This document shows, one piece after another, positions 42,098 to 54,100 of a stretch of 64,000 bases of DNA. Positions within the stretch are counted from its first letter, which is position 1. Every line of letters begins with the position of its first letter. The DNA lies in contig CALWDZ010000001.1 in the NCBI GenBank assembly GCA_944376845.1, positions 1 through 64,000 of the forward strand, written 5' to 3'. The translations under genes and the position numbers were made by a program. This DNA comes from an uncultured Clostridia bacterium (GTDB lineage Bacteria > Bacillota > Clostridia > Christensenellales > UBA1242). Below the pieces are notes generated by a model that was not told the DNA's origin, did no database searches, and saw only the letters and a program-made list of their open reading frames with translations.

Positions 42098-42910
42098 TTA
42101 TGACAAATAAGGAGTGATTGTGTCGAAAGTTTTGGTTAAATTGGCATAATCTTCTACTCTTAGGTTTTCTGCCCTTGCCCTTTCATTTATATTATTTTTA
42201 GATAGCCATTCTGAAATAATATTCTTATTAACTTTGTAGCCTGCTGATAAGTTATTCAAAACTGTCTTTCTGCGCATAGCAAAACTTTTGTGAACAATAT
42301 CAGAAAATATCTTACTGTCACAAGCAGCAATCTTTGGAGATATTTTAACCACCGCAGAGTCTACATTTGGCATTGGAGTAAAACATTGCCTTTTGACCAT
42401 TCTAGTGATTTTTACATCACCATAGAAATTTAGCATAACAGTAAGTATTCCATAAGTGGATGAGTTTACATTTGCAACCATTCTCTCGGCAACTTCTTTT
42501 TGAACCATAATGGTTATGCTTTGTACTTTTTCTGATTCAATAAATTTAAAAATAAGCGGAGTAGTAATATAATAAGGAAGATTAGCAACAATATGATATT
42601 TATTTTTAAAATTATTTTCAATTTCACATAAATTGGTATTTAGTGCGTCAGCAAAAATTATTTTTACATTATCTTTATCACTAAATTTTTCATTTAAAAT
42701 ATCTTTTAAATTATTATCTATTTCATATGCAACAACATTTTTGCACGCTTTGGATAATACTTCAGTCAAAGTGCCCGCACCTGCACCTATTTCAAGCACT
42801 TCATCGTCTTTTGTAACTTCAGAATCACGAACAATTGCAGACAATAAATTTGTATCGAAAATAAAATTCTGACCGTATTTTTTATTAAATTTAAAGTTGT
42901 TTAAATCCAT
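42098..42910 (-). CDS. rsmA: 16S rRNA dimethyladenosine transferase RsmA
   Basis: Dimethylates two adjacent adenines near the 3' end of 16S rRNA during ribosome assembly. GQNFIFD opens the domain, EIGAGAGTL (40-48) binds S-adenosylmethionine and NLPYY (110-114) is the catalytic motif. At 270 aa it has the normal length. It follows tatD by 11 bp, but rnmV, often between the two in Firmicutes, is absent. Confidence 0.96.
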   Translation of the reverse strand: MDLNNFKFNKKYGQNFIFDTNLLSAIVRDSEVTKDDEVLEIGAGAGTLTEVLSKACKNVVAYEIDNNLKDILNEKFSDKDNVKIIFADALNTNLCEIENNFKNKYHIVANLPYYITTPLIFKFIESEKVQSITIMVQKEVAERMVANVNSSTYGILTVMLNFYGDVKITRMVKRQCFTPMPNVDSAVVKISPKIAACDSKIFSDIVHKSFAMRRKTVLNNLSAGYKVNKNIISEWLSKNNINERARAENLRVEDYANLTKTFDTITPYLS

Positions 42911-42921
42911 ATTTATTCCAA

Positions 42922-43686
42922 TTAAATTTTATATATTTTTTTTGTGTTTTCTTCTAATATTTTTTCAAGATTATTTATTTCAATATTTTTTATTTCGCTT
43001 ATTTTTTGAGCAATTATTGGTATATTTTTAGGTTCATTTTCTGTACCTCTGAGTGGCACTGGTGCCATATAGGGACAATCGGTTTCAGTAAGTAATCTTT
43101 CTACTGGAGTTGCCTTTACAACTTCCCTTAAACTATTTGCATTTGAAAAAGTAATTGCACCACCATAAGAAACATAAAAACCAAGTTTTATTATTTTATT
43201 AAGCACTTCAATAGAACCGTGAAAACAATGAAAAACTCCACCGTGTCTAAAATATTGTTTATATTTTTCAACAATTTCCAAAGTATCACCTATGGCATCT
43301 CGTGTGTGAATTACAACTGGAAGATTTAATCTATCTGCAAGTTTTATTTGCCTTATGAATACTTGTTTTTGAACATCTTTATTTTGTTTTGTATAATGAT
43401 AGTCTAGTCCAATTTCGCCTATTGCAATCACCTTCTTATTTTCACAAAGTTTTTCAAGTTTTTGCTCAATTTCATCATTGTATTCTTCGCAATTTTCAGG
43501 ATGCACTCCAATTGCTACAAACACGCCTTCATACTTTGTGCTTATATTTACGGCATCATAAGAAGAAGATAAGTCATAACTTGCACATATGATTTTTTGA
43601 ACATTGTTTAATTTTGCATTTTGAATCACTTCGTCAAGCCTAATTTTGAGTGCGTCTTGAAGATGTGCGTGTGTATCAATAAACAT
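42922..43686 (-). CDS. tatD: TatD-family metal-dependent DNase
   Basis: Two-metal hydrolase of the TatD/YcfH family. Metal-binding motif DTHAHL (His6 and His8) opens the protein. IGEIGLDYHY, VIHTRD and ETDCPYMAP follow in the family order. At 254 aa it has the usual length. A GGAGA site precedes the ATG, and rsmA follows in the same operon. Confidence 0.95.
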   Translation of the reverse strand: MFIDTHAHLQDALKIRLDEVIQNAKLNNVQKIICASYDLSSSYDAVNISTKYEGVFVAIGVHPENCEEYNDEIEQKLEKLCENKKVIAIGEIGLDYHYTKQNKDVQKQVFIRQIKLADRLNLPVVIHTRDAIGDTLEIVEKYKQYFRHGGVFHCFHGSIEVLNKIIKLGFYVSYGGAITFSNANSLREVVKATPVERLLTETDCPYMAPVPLRGTENEPKNIPIIAQKISEIKNIEINNLEKILEENTKKIYKI

Positions 43687-43764
43687 TTCTTGTCTCCGAA
43701 AATTATTATATATTATTTTTAAATTTAAAACAAATATTTTTTATAGTCCAGCATACATATAGAT

Positions 43765-44325
43765 ATGAGCAAAATTTGGACAGGCATAATGCTAATAAGT
43801 TTATGTGTACTTATTTTTGTAGAGCCTAATCTTATTATAAATACAATGATAGACCAATCAAAAAATGTGGTTAGTCTTTGCATAAATCTTTTGGCAATTT
43901 ACGCTGTTTGGCTTGGAATATTGGAAATTGTAGACCAAAGCGGACTTGGAGATAAACTTGCAAAACTACTCTCTCCAGTTATAAAAAAACTATTTAAGAT
44001 AAACGATGAAGAACAGATAAAGTATGTTTCTTATAACCTTTCAAGTAATCTACTTGGACTTGGCAATGCTGCGACACCAAGTGGAATAAAGGCTATTAAA
44101 AGTATGGAAAAAGATTTAAAACACACCAAGTTCGCTATGCTTATGCTTCTTGTAATAAATTCAACTGGCATTCAACTACTTCCAACCACCATAATTGGAC
44201 TAAGAGCCAGTGCTGGAAGCAGTAGTCCGTCAGATATAATCTTACCTATCATCATATCAAGTGTAGTAGCCACGACAATTTCGGTATTATTACTTTTTGC
44301 ATATAAAAAGATTAAAAAAATATGA
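43765..44325 (+). CDS. spmA: Spore maturation protein A
   Basis: Membrane protein (nucleoside-recognition/Gate domain) needed for normal dehydration of the spore core. Four hydrophobic segments are seen, with the family motif SSNLLGLGNAATPSGIKAI in the middle. The 186 aa fit SpmA. It overlaps spmB by 4 bp. No ribosome-binding site is apparent, so the leader may be very short. Together with spmB it supports a sporulating lineage. Confidence 0.93.
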   Translation: MSKIWTGIMLISLCVLIFVEPNLIINTMIDQSKNVVSLCINLLAIYAVWLGILEIVDQSGLGDKLAKLLSPVIKKLFKINDEEQIKYVSYNLSSNLLGLGNAATPSGIKAIKSMEKDLKHTKFAMLMLLVINSTGIQLLPTTIIGLRASAGSSSPSDIILPIIISSVVATTISVLLLFAYKKIKKI

Positions 44326-44825
44326 GTGCATATATTATTCCAATCATTTTAATAGTGCTAATTGTTTATGGGGTGTACAAAAAAGTCAATGTGTACTCCG
44401 CTTTCTGCCAAGGTGCAAAAAGTTCTTTTGACCTTGTAAAAGGAATTTTTCCATACATTGTTGCAATTATGATTTGTGTAGCACTTTTTCGTGCAAGCGG
44501 GCTTGGAACACTCTTGGTACAATTTTTATCTCCGTTGTTTAATGTGCTTGGTATACCAAATGAAGTATGTGAACTTGTGCTTTTGAAACCCTTTACTGGT
44601 AGTGGAAGCATTTCTATACTTGAAGATATAATTTCACGCTATGGTGCAGATAGTTATATCTCTCGCTGTGCATGTACCATAATGGGAAGTAGCGAAACGG
44701 TATTTTATGTGTCCGCAGTTTACTTTGCTGGTTCAAAACAAAAAATATCACCGGCAATTATCATTTCGCTTCTAGGCGGTGTGATGAGTGCAGTGCTTGG
44801 ATGTTTATTGTGTAGAATTATTTAA
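44322..44825 (+). CDS. spmB: Spore maturation protein B
   Basis: Partner of SpmA in spore core dehydration. Gate-domain membrane protein of 167 aa with four to five membrane spans. The motif KPFTGSGSISILEDII and then CTIMGSSETVFY are characteristic. Its end overlaps the convergent rsmI stop by 8 bp, so no terminator separates the two. Confidence 0.93.
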   Translation: MSAYIIPIILIVLIVYGVYKKVNVYSAFCQGAKSSFDLVKGIFPYIVAIMICVALFRASGLGTLLVQFLSPLFNVLGIPNEVCELVLLKPFTGSGSISILEDIISRYGADSYISRCACTIMGSSETVFYVSAVYFAGSKQKISPAIIISLLGGVMSAVLGCLLCRII

Positions 44826-45618
44826 TATTTATTGCAAATTTATATACTTCACTTTTCTTTAAATTATTATTTTTTGCAACCATTTTTATTGCTTCATTTT
44901 TTTCTATACCTTGACTTAACAACTCTTTTAACTGCTCATCAATACTTTGGTTGTTTTTTTGTTTTTGTGGTTTATTGTTTACCACAAGAACATACTCACC
45001 TTTTGGTTCAATTTCAAGAGTTGACGCAAGAGAGAAATGTAAAGTTTTTTCGTACATTTTTGTAATTTCATTTACAAGGCATGCTTCTTGGTCGCCAAGA
45101 ATTTCATAAATAGACTTTATATCATCAAAAATATTATAAGGTGAAACATAAAAAACTATTGCACCCTCAAAATTTTTTATATTTTCAAGTTCTGCTCGGC
45201 GTTTTTTATTTTGTTCATTTAAAAATCCAACGAAAGTAAATGCTCCGCCCGCAAAACCACTTAAAATTAGTGCAGAGATAACCGCACTTGCCCCAGGAAT
45301 TACTGTAAAAGGGATATTGTTTTCAATTAAACTTTTTACCAAAATTTCGCCCGGGTCAGAAATTAGTGGCGTGCCACTATCGCTTATTATTGCAATATTT
45401 TTTCCTTCTTTTGCCAAATTTATTATACCATTTGTGCTTGCTTTTTCATTGAATTTATGATAGGCAATTAGTTTTTTGTGGATATCGTAATGATTTAAAA
45501 GTTTCAGTGAATTTCTTGTATCTTCACATGCAATAACATCAACACTTTTTAAAGTTTCAATTGCACGCAGCGTTATATCTTTTAAATTTCCTATTGGTGT
45601 CGATACAAAATATATCAT
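44818..45618 (-). CDS. rsmI: 16S rRNA 2'-O-methyltransferase RsmI
   Basis: Methylates the 2'-O of cytidine 1402 in 16S rRNA (E. coli numbering). The tetrapyrrole-methylase-type fold shows STPIGNLKDIT at the start, EDTRNSLKLL, SDSGTPLISDPG and then VIPGASA. The 266 aa are typical. It is last of the holB-ricT-yabB-rsmI operon, overlapping yabB by 4 bp. Confidence 0.96.
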   Translation of the reverse strand: MIYFVSTPIGNLKDITLRAIETLKSVDVIACEDTRNSLKLLNHYDIHKKLIAYHKFNEKASTNGIINLAKEGKNIAIISDSGTPLISDPGEILVKSLIENNIPFTVIPGASAVISALILSGFAGGAFTFVGFLNEQNKKRRAELENIKNFEGAIVFYVSPYNIFDDIKSIYEILGDQEACLVNEITKMYEKTLHFSLASTLEIEPKGEYVLVVNNKPQKQKNNQSIDEQLKELLSQGIEKNEAIKMVAKNNNLKKSEVYKFAINIK

Positions 45619-46334
45619 CTTTTCACCTCATCACGATAAAGTTTTTGAATTGTTTGAACATAATTTCCGTCTAAATCATTTGTAACTAGTACAGGCATAA
45701 CTTTTACAGAAAATTTACCACCTTTTTTACACATAACATACACTGTATTTGCGTTTTTTTGTAAATTTGGCTGTGCAAAAAACATTTTCTTTGGAATGAG
45801 ATTGTATTTAACCAAAGCACAAATAAGTTCACATAGTTTTTCCGCTGGATAAACAACAAAAAAACTACCACCAAATTTTAATAATTTTGAAGACACTTTT
45901 GCAAGTTTTTCAAGCGGAAGGTATTTTTGATGCCTGCTAAGTGCAATTTCTTCATTTTGGCTTATTATTTCACCACTAAAATATGGAGGATTACAAAATA
46001 CAACATCGACTTCTGCATCTAAATATTTAGAAAAATTTTCAATATCATCATTGATTACTTCTATATTTTCAATTTTATTATATTCAATATTTTTTTTAGC
46101 AAGGTCACTATATTTTTTTTGAATTTCAAAGGCATAAATTTTTTGTGGCTGTTGTTTATGAGATACAAGTATGGATATTATTCCGCTACCTGTACCTATT
46201 TCAACGCAACGACTACATTTTTTTGTTGAAACAAAATTTGCAAGTAATACACTGTCACTTGTAAAGTTGTAGCCATCTTTGTATTGATAAATTTTAAGCC
46301 CGTCTAGCATAAGGTCATCAAGCCTTAGTTCCAT
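45615..46334 (-). CDS. yabB: tRNA1(Val)-A37 N6-methyltransferase-like protein
   Basis: S-adenosylmethionine-dependent methylase of the YabB/TrmN6 type. EIGTGSGIISIL is the cofactor-binding motif and NPPYF the catalytic motif. The N-terminal LDDLMLDGLKIYQ with YNFTSDSVLLA is typical of this family. In the Bacillus subtilis holB locus the equivalent gene lies here too. It overlaps ricT by 17 bp and rsmI by 4 bp. Target nucleotide is by analogy only. Confidence 0.9.
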   Translation of the reverse strand: MELRLDDLMLDGLKIYQYKDGYNFTSDSVLLANFVSTKKCSRCVEIGTGSGIISILVSHKQQPQKIYAFEIQKKYSDLAKKNIEYNKIENIEVINDDIENFSKYLDAEVDVVFCNPPYFSGEIISQNEEIALSRHQKYLPLEKLAKVSSKLLKFGGSFFVVYPAEKLCELICALVKYNLIPKKMFFAQPNLQKNANTVYVMCKKGGKFSVKVMPVLVTNDLDGNYVQTIQKLYRDEVKR

Positions 46335-47148
46335 CTTTATCCTCTAAAATTATTTCATCTAAGGTGAAATTTTTTATTTCAAAACTTTCACCTTTTTCAA
46401 ACCTTACATCAACCGTTTGTTTAAGTAAATTGTTGTATACAACTTTGCCAACACCATCACTTGTTTTCACCATGGAGTTTATTTTTGGCATCTTTTTCGC
46501 CACTTCGGCATAATGGTCATTTTCATAGGCAAGACAACACATAAGTCTTCCACAAAGTCCGCTTATTTTGCTAGGATTAAGGCTTAGACCTTGATTTTTT
46601 GCCATTTTGATACTTGCATGGTCAAAATCTTTTAAAAATCTACTACAACAAACTTCTCTTCCGCATGGACCAAGACCGCCAAGTAATTGTGCCTCCACTC
46701 GCCCGCCTATTTGGTGAAGTTCAATTCGACACCTAAAAATAGCAGCCAATTTTTTAACAAGTTCACGAAAATCAACTCTACCTTCTGATGTAAAGTTTAT
46801 TACAACTTTCGATTGGTCTAGATTAAGTTCTGCATTAGTAACTTTTAAATCAAGTCCAAGTTCTTCACTTAATTTTTCTGCTGTTTGTTTGATTTCTTTT
46901 TCTTTTTTCTCATTCTCTTTTTTTTGCTCAATGTCTTTTTGTGTTGCAAGCCTTAATACCTTTTTTAATTGGTCCTCGTGCTCATAATTTTCTAAATATT
47001 CAACATCTTTTGCAACATATGCAAGTTCTGCACCTCGAATGGTATCCACAATAACGACATCCCCCTTTTTCAATGGCAAACCATTTGCTAAAAATGAATA
47101 TATTTTACCATTTGGTTCATATGATACATCAACTTTATCTATCTGCAT
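46318..47148 (-). CDS. ricT: PSP1-domain protein RicT (YaaT)
   Basis: RicT is part of the RicA-RicF-RicT complex that binds iron-sulfur clusters and promotes RNase Y processing and sporulation in Bacillus. The PSP1 domain shows GGRVEAQLLGGLGPCGREVCC and GLCGRLMCCLAYE with several Cys, the presumed cluster ligands. At 276 aa it has the family length. A GGAGGT site precedes the ATG. It overlaps holB by 10 bp, the standard position after holB. Confidence 0.95.
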   Translation of the reverse strand: MQIDKVDVSYEPNGKIYSFLANGLPLKKGDVVIVDTIRGAELAYVAKDVEYLENYEHEDQLKKVLRLATQKDIEQKKENEKKEKEIKQTAEKLSEELGLDLKVTNAELNLDQSKVVINFTSEGRVDFRELVKKLAAIFRCRIELHQIGGRVEAQLLGGLGPCGREVCCSRFLKDFDHASIKMAKNQGLSLNPSKISGLCGRLMCCLAYENDHYAEVAKKMPKINSMVKTSDGVGKVVYNNLLKQTVDVRFEKGESFEIKNFTLDEIILEDKDGTKA

Positions 47149-48104
47149 AAATATTTTACCTCCAAAATGCTAGTGAGTAAACTTTCAAAAAGAAGTGATA
47201 GTGTAACATTTGAATATTGTTTTTTGTTCACTTCATTTATTCTTTTTATAATGTTTGTGAGTGCTTTCATTGAAAATTCATGTTGAATTTGTGAAAGGTC
47301 ACTTAATATTGATTTGTTTTTTACAAGTTCTTTTTTCCCCGCTTTTAAAAGCATCAAATCGCCGTACATACTTTGCATCAATGTTATTATACCATTAAAT
47401 TGGCTTTTGGTGATTTTGGGATTTATATAATTTACAATTTCGGCACTTGTTCTAAGTTTTGTAACTATATCTTTTGCCAAGTTATAGTTTGCAATAAAAT
47501 TTTCATCAGTTAAGATATGCTCCATATCTCCAACATAGCCATTTGTGTAATCTAAAGCAAGTGAAAAATCTTCCTTGTTTTTATATTCTGAAAACATTTC
47601 ACAAAGGCTTTCACTATCAAAAGGTGTAACATCAACTTTTAATAGCCTTGACCTAACCGTTGCAAGAACTTTATTTATATTTGTAGTAGACACCAAAAAT
47701 ATAGTATTTTTAGGTGGACCTTCTAAAATTTTTAATAATTTATTTTGCGATTGCTCACTTGAATTATCTAAATTTTTAATTAAAATAAGTTTATGGTTAC
47801 TTAAAATAGGCTTTTTATTAGCATCATTAATAACATCTTGTGAGTCCTGCGTGTTGAACGCATCACCTTTTGGATAAACGCATACATCGGGATGAGAACC
47901 ACATTCAATTTTTTGACATGTTGGACAATTATCCAAACCATTTTCATTGCACAAAATAATTTTTGCACCAAGCGTCAAAACTTCATTCAAAGTGACTTTG
48001 TCAGGGCAAGAGAAAAGATAACCGCTGACAAGTTTCCCTTGCGATTTTTGATGTAAAATATTCTGCATATATGGCATATTAAATAAATATTTTTGATAAT
48101 TCAC
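47139..48104 (-). CDS. holB: DNA polymerase III delta' subunit
   Basis: Clamp-loader subunit of the replisome. A small Cys cluster (CNENGLDNCPTCQKIECG) and KLLKILEGPPKNTIFLVSTTN followed by ATVRSR are characteristic of HolB. The 321 aa are normal. The start is GTG at 48104. A -10 hexamer lies exactly six bases upstream, and there is no ribosome-binding site in between. First gene of the holB-ricT-yabB-rsmI operon. Confidence 0.93.
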   Translation of the reverse strand: MNYQKYLFNMPYMQNILHQKSQGKLVSGYLFSCPDKVTLNEVLTLGAKIILCNENGLDNCPTCQKIECGSHPDVCVYPKGDAFNTQDSQDVINDANKKPILSNHKLILIKNLDNSSEQSQNKLLKILEGPPKNTIFLVSTTNINKVLATVRSRLLKVDVTPFDSESLCEMFSEYKNKEDFSLALDYTNGYVGDMEHILTDENFIANYNLAKDIVTKLRTSAEIVNYINPKITKSQFNGIITLMQSMYGDLMLLKAGKKELVKNKSILSDLSQIQHEFSMKALTNIIKRINEVNKKQYSNVTLSLLFESLLTSILEVKYLCR

Positions 48105-48110
48105 ATATTT

Positions 48111-48138
48111 ATTTTAGCACAAATATATTATTTTTCAA
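48111..48138 (-). promoter_or_regulatory. holB operon promoter, leaderless geometry
   Basis: Minus-strand TTGAAA (48133-48138), a 16-base spacer, TAAAAT (48111-48116), six bases, then GTG at 48104. Confidence 0.65.
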
Positions 48139-48150
48139 ATACTTATGCGT

Positions 48151-48182
48151 AAAAAAAACCAATGAGATTAGTCATTGGTTTC
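48151..48182 (-). terminator. Terminator of the giant lipoprotein gene, stop codon in the loop
   Basis: Arms AACCAATGA and TCATTGGTT (48157-48165 and 48172-48180) surround a six-base loop that holds the stop codon at 48168-48170. A T run follows on the minus strand. Confidence 0.85.
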
Positions 48183-51100
48183 TTCTGGAATTGAATAACT
48201 TGCATATGAACTATTTGCAGTAATTTGTTGTCCTTCAGTAGGTATACTTGAGTTCTTAATAGTGGCTTCAATAACGTCACCTTTTGCTATACCATACATG
48301 ATTGATGAAATTCTAATTTCATATTCATGTGGGAATGGAATACGTTCGCCGTTGACTTCAATTTCTCCATTTCCATTTCTAAGGTTATTAAAAGTAAGAA
48401 TCAATGATATTGTGGAATAATTTCCTGGATTAGTTACAGAACATCCGAAGTTATCAGGACTAAGATTACTATCACTACCATTATATCCTCCAACAAGTTT
48501 GGATGCATATATGGTATAGGATATTCCAGCGCTACTACCTTGAGTGCCATAGATTGTAATATCTGATGTAACATCTGCATAGATTTCAAAGCCATTTAAA
48601 TTTAGCCCATCATCGGTTGGGGTTAGTTTAACATCACTTGTCAATGCACCAATCACACCACCAACAAAACTTGAAATAGATGTTTCATCTTGTGCTGGTT
48701 TTACTGCACGAATTTCGCTCTTTAATTCATTACTTGTACCAATCTTGACATTGGTCAAATTGACATCTCCAAATGTGTTATCAAAGTAAATTTCACCAAT
48801 AAAACCACCAACGGCATTTCTACCAGTTATTAAACTGCCAGTATATTCGCAATTAGTAATAGCAACATTTTCAACAACTCTACCTACAAGTCCACCAACA
48901 CTATTTGGAATTATTGCTTGATTGAATACAATATCAATACCAACAGAGCAATCAATCAAATTATTATCTTGGGTTGCATTTCCTCTAACTATTCCAGAAA
49001 GTCCTCCTACCGCCAGTGGAACTTTTGGAGTTAAAACAAATATATAGTAACTTGTTTGTTGTTCTTCATCTTCTATTTGTGGTGCTAAAACACTTACATT
49101 TCTAAGCATGCCTTTAAGGTCACCGACGATTACACCACCATAAGCACTTGCACGAATGAAATAATTCTCAAGATTTTCATAGGTGTATGTAATATCTCTA
49201 ACTTCTGCGTTAAGACCAATTCCACCAAACATAAAGCCTGCCACCATACCGATTGAGGCTATGGCATCCTCTATGTAAGCATTTTTAAGTATACCAAGTC
49301 CACCTAAATATCCAACAATACCACCGGCATAGGATACGGTATTATAGTTAGAGCCACCTTCTTCATAAAGAATTTCATCTTGAACACTTTGCTGTGACCA
49401 CTCGGATGACGTGTTGGTTTGATATGCATTTGTTGAAATCGATGAATATATGTTTTGAATATCAAACGATGATACTGTTCTTCCAAATACGCCACCAACG
49501 ATGTTTTTACCAAGCACAACTTTTGACGAACTATCACCATTATACCCATCAACCGATAGATTATAAGCATACACTCTATTTACAGTGCCTGCCACAGTTC
49601 CAACACTGACTGCATTTGGAAGATTTATATATCTTGGTGCAAATGTTATATTTTGAATTACTGCATAGTCATTTCCGCTACCAATTTGTGAGAAATAGCC
49701 ACCTGATGTCAAACTTTCATTTGTATTTATTGAGAAGTTTGAGATAGTTAAGCCATTACCCTCAAAGTAGCCCGCAAGAACATAGTTATATAGTGAACTT
49801 ACCACCAAGTTTTCTTGTGTGTAGTCTATGTTATTTACAAGTCTAAAGTGCTGTGAATTTACATATCTTATGCTATTTGAAATAAAGTTTTCTTCAAACT
49901 CCACTGCTGAAAATACAATATGTGGATTATACATTGAGCCTTCGGTGTTTGAGCCAGGCGTTTCTGCATAGATATATAGTGTTTCTCCTGTTTCTTCAAC
50001 ATAGTCTTCAGAAAGTATATATTTTGAAGATGATGCTAAGATATTTGCTGACACCAGTTGAGGTCTGTTCTCTCTAAACTGCATACTACTTCCTTGATTT
50101 TGTAAACTTGTAGTTGTAATAAGTCTTGAGTACTGCAAGTAGTTTCTATAATCATTTGCAGAAATTGTGCTTCCAGTTTGTATATCATGAGAGTATAGAT
50201 ATGAATTATTATCAATAGCATAGAACCATACACCATTTGTGATGTCCTGATTTGAATTGATTGCAAAGTTATTAAATATCTTCTCACCAACTGTATAAGT
50301 ATTTGATGAAAGTGTGACCTCATAACCTATTGCAAACTCGATTACAAGTGTTGGTCTAAGCCCTTCACCATATTCTTCATTAGAAGAATTGATACTTGTG
50401 TTAAAGTTATCATCTTTTAAATAATAACTATCTTCAATTACACCCGGAGATGAGATATAGAATGGGTAATTTCCAGTATCTCTATCGCCAAGTCTACTTG
50501 TTGTGTATGATGAAATTATTTCGCCATTGTTTGTACATACAAAACCTGAATTTACAGATGATGAAGTCAAAGGAATGTTTGCATAGCAATTAGAAATGCT
50601 GCCATCATTTATATAAGCAAATGCACCAGCAATAGATGTCGCTCTTATCATGTAAGTTGTGTCACTAGCGTACATATATGATAGGCCTGATGAGTACTCA
50701 CCTTCAATGAAACTAGCAAATATCGTCCCGCTGTTTCTAACAACAAAGCCCGCTGTTGCATTGTTGACGTTTGTACTTGAATTTCTAATTAAACTTCGTT
50801 TTACATAACTTGAAGCAATGTGTCCATAGTTTTCTGCAACAAAGCCCGCAAGGTTTGCACCATAACTTTCAATACGTAAACTTACCCTTGAATTTGTAAT
50901 ATAACCATTATTTATTGCAACAAAAGGTGTAATGTTTGATGTGGATGTAAGCGTTACCAGTGCCGAATTGGTGACAATAAGCGAAGAAGAATCATCTTGG
51001 CTTGTAACTTTGCAGTTTGTAATTGTACCATTGTTCTCGGCACAGATAAGTCCAAAGTTGAAAGCATTCCCGTTGCTCTCATTTCGGAAATTGAATGTAG

Positions 51101-54100
51101 TATTGCGTCCAACAACGATGCTCAAATTACAAAGTACTGTATTTTCACTAACTACTGAAAATAAACCAAAGTTTTCAATATTGGTGTAATCAGAATATAT
51201 ACCACTAAATATGATGTTATAACTATTTCCGTCCAGCCTTGCAATTTCTGCATCAAGTGGAGTAAAATCCGATGTGATGGTTATGTCATTCATAAGGATA
51301 TAATAGTTGCCATCACTCATATTCATAAGGTCTTCTTGTGTATAAATTGGAAGCGGACTATCAAGTGAAGTGCTTTGATTTACGCTCACATTAAATTCGC
51401 GTATGTCAGTATCGCTTATATTTTCTTTTTGTTCATCTGTAAGTTCTATTACTTGAACATAGCCTTCAACATATTGCAACTGTGCATAAACTCCTAGCGA
51501 GAATAAGTCTTCACCAACATACTTTACTGTCAAATTATACCCGCTTAAATCAAATATATCGTTGCTAACTTCTGTTCTTGAAAGTTCTGCTGTATTTTCT
51601 GGAACTATTTGAATAAAGCCATTTTGTGTATTATATTTATAGAAATAAACACCATTTTGTTTAAGACTTTCTCTAAGGCTTGTTACCGCATTTGATGCAC
51701 TGCCAGAATATTCAACGTCGATGTTTTCAACAATTAAATCTCTTATATCGGCACTATTTCCACGATTTAAAATTATTTCGCTGTTTGTAAATACTTGATT
51801 TAAATCATCAAGATTGCCAAGAACATATTCGACTATTGTACATGTGAAAGAATTGCGTATTCCAGTTGTTGTTACTCCATCAACGGTTGTTGTCCCATAG
51901 TATGTAACAGTAAAATCATAACCCTCTTGCCCGCGTGGATAGTTTACAGTATCAGAAATACGAAGATAATATGCCCCGTTGTCATTTACAATTTGTCCAA
52001 AACTTGAAGAAGATTCAATAACAACATCAGAAATATCATATCCAACTGTATCTATATTTAATAAATAATTGTAGCCTCTTGCAACATAATAGTGGTCAGA
52101 TACTTCTCTATCTGCAATTGAAACTTGTACTGATTTATTTAAAGTTATGGTTAGCACTTTTTGTTGCTGGCTGTATACAATTTCACCAAGGCTGTTATAG
52201 AAGTTGATATTTAATGTAATAGAACTACCTTCAATAACATTAGTTGCCATTCTATACAAGACATTGAGTTCTCCGCCTTGAATGTATTGCTTCATTACAC
52301 GCATGCCAGTGCTTGTGAATATAGCATTAGAAGATATCACTGCCCCACCAGGCTCACCAGTATTTTGTGTTAATAGCCCAAATAATACAACATTTCCATT
52401 TGCTATATTGCTGTCGGCATTTGTTATTTCAACATACTCATAATCTGCAAATTGAGGGTTAATTACCACTTTTAATATATTTGGTTCACCAGCAGTTACT
52501 ATGTTTGTTTCGGTCATAGAATAACTTGTATTGTAAACATAGTAGCCATCGTCAGTGTCTATTAAAATCACTTCTTCATTTTCTGTAAAACTATAATTTC
52601 TAACAATAACATTGTTTATTGGCTGTGTTTCATAAGTTACATAAACATTTTTTGTAACAGCACCATCTGCACCGCTGAAAGTGAATATGAAACTGCCAAT
52701 TCTTAAAATATTTTCGGTATTCATTTCAAATGTATAGTCAATATAGTATCTTCCATTTTCAAGATATGGTTCTGTCGCTCTGCCAATAAAGTAGTTTTCA
52801 AAATCATCTTCGCCAAATGTCACTGTTTCGCCATTTTCTAGGTATGTTATAGATAGTTCAATTTCATCATTTATATCATCGGTAAGGTAACTTAGTTTTA
52901 TAGAGAATACATCGGTTGGTATAAGTGTAATATTGGTTTTATCACTTTCTATATTGTAAATACCTTGTGTGTATGATGTGTAAATTGTTGCGTTTGGTTC
53001 ACCTTTTGCATTTTCAATAAATTCATAAGTATCTCCAACTTGTTGTAAATACCAATTCTCTTCACCAATTTTAAGGTATACATAGAACTCTATTTCACTT
53101 GGAGTTTGAGAATTTTGTGTGCCAATGCCCTGCAAAATGACAGTTCCGGCACTTTGCATTACATCCACATAGTCATTTGATGTCACCTCAAGGCTTGCAA
53201 CATTATTTTCTACAAGTGCAATACGCATATTGCCAGCACTAGCATATGCTTCAAATCTTGGATATAAAGTAACTGAGTTTCTGTTACTTACATTTATAAC
53301 TGAATTTGAAGATAATAATGTAGAATAATCTGATGTTGAATACAAATTTAAATCAGAAATATAGTTTGTTACAACACAGGTAAGATTTTGCGTTATTGAC
53401 GCATTTAAAAGTGACGTCAGTGTAAGTATAACTGTGCCTGTTCCATGTAGACGCAACTTTCCGTCACTGGTTACAGAAACTATTGACGTTGCATTGGATG
53501 TTATAGAAACATCAGAAGTACCATTGAAAAGGTCAGAAGGAAGAAATTGAGTATTTAAGTCATTCAAATAACTCTGATTTTCGCTATCTTGTGCCTGATA
53601 ATACATCAAAACTATTGTAGTTTTAGTTAAATTTATTATATCTTTATCTTCAACTTTTGTAAACAAAGTATCATCCACTGGAACATTTGCACCGGCAACT
53701 ATTTCACCATAATATGTGTTTATATCGCCCACATTGTCCGCTTGTCCCGTGTAGTCGGTCTTCGTTCGGGTTATGTATGACACTGCATGGTTAGAAGCAT
53801 CAACTTCAATACCCTCTCTTGAATTAAATATAGGGTTTGTTGATTTAAGATCGCCACTTACAATTAATGATGCATATATTCCAATTTGCACTCTATCATC
53901 TGTCGCCTGTACAAGATTTCCAGTTATGCTACTTGCACTAAGTACATCTCCTATAAGACCTGCAACAAATGTATTGCCACGTACAAACACACGGCTTGTA
54001 TTGTTTGTAATATTTCCACCATCCATGCGACCAACAAGTCCGCCTACATTTCCAGAATTTCCTGCCGTCACTCTACCTGTGGATAAAATATTTACAATAT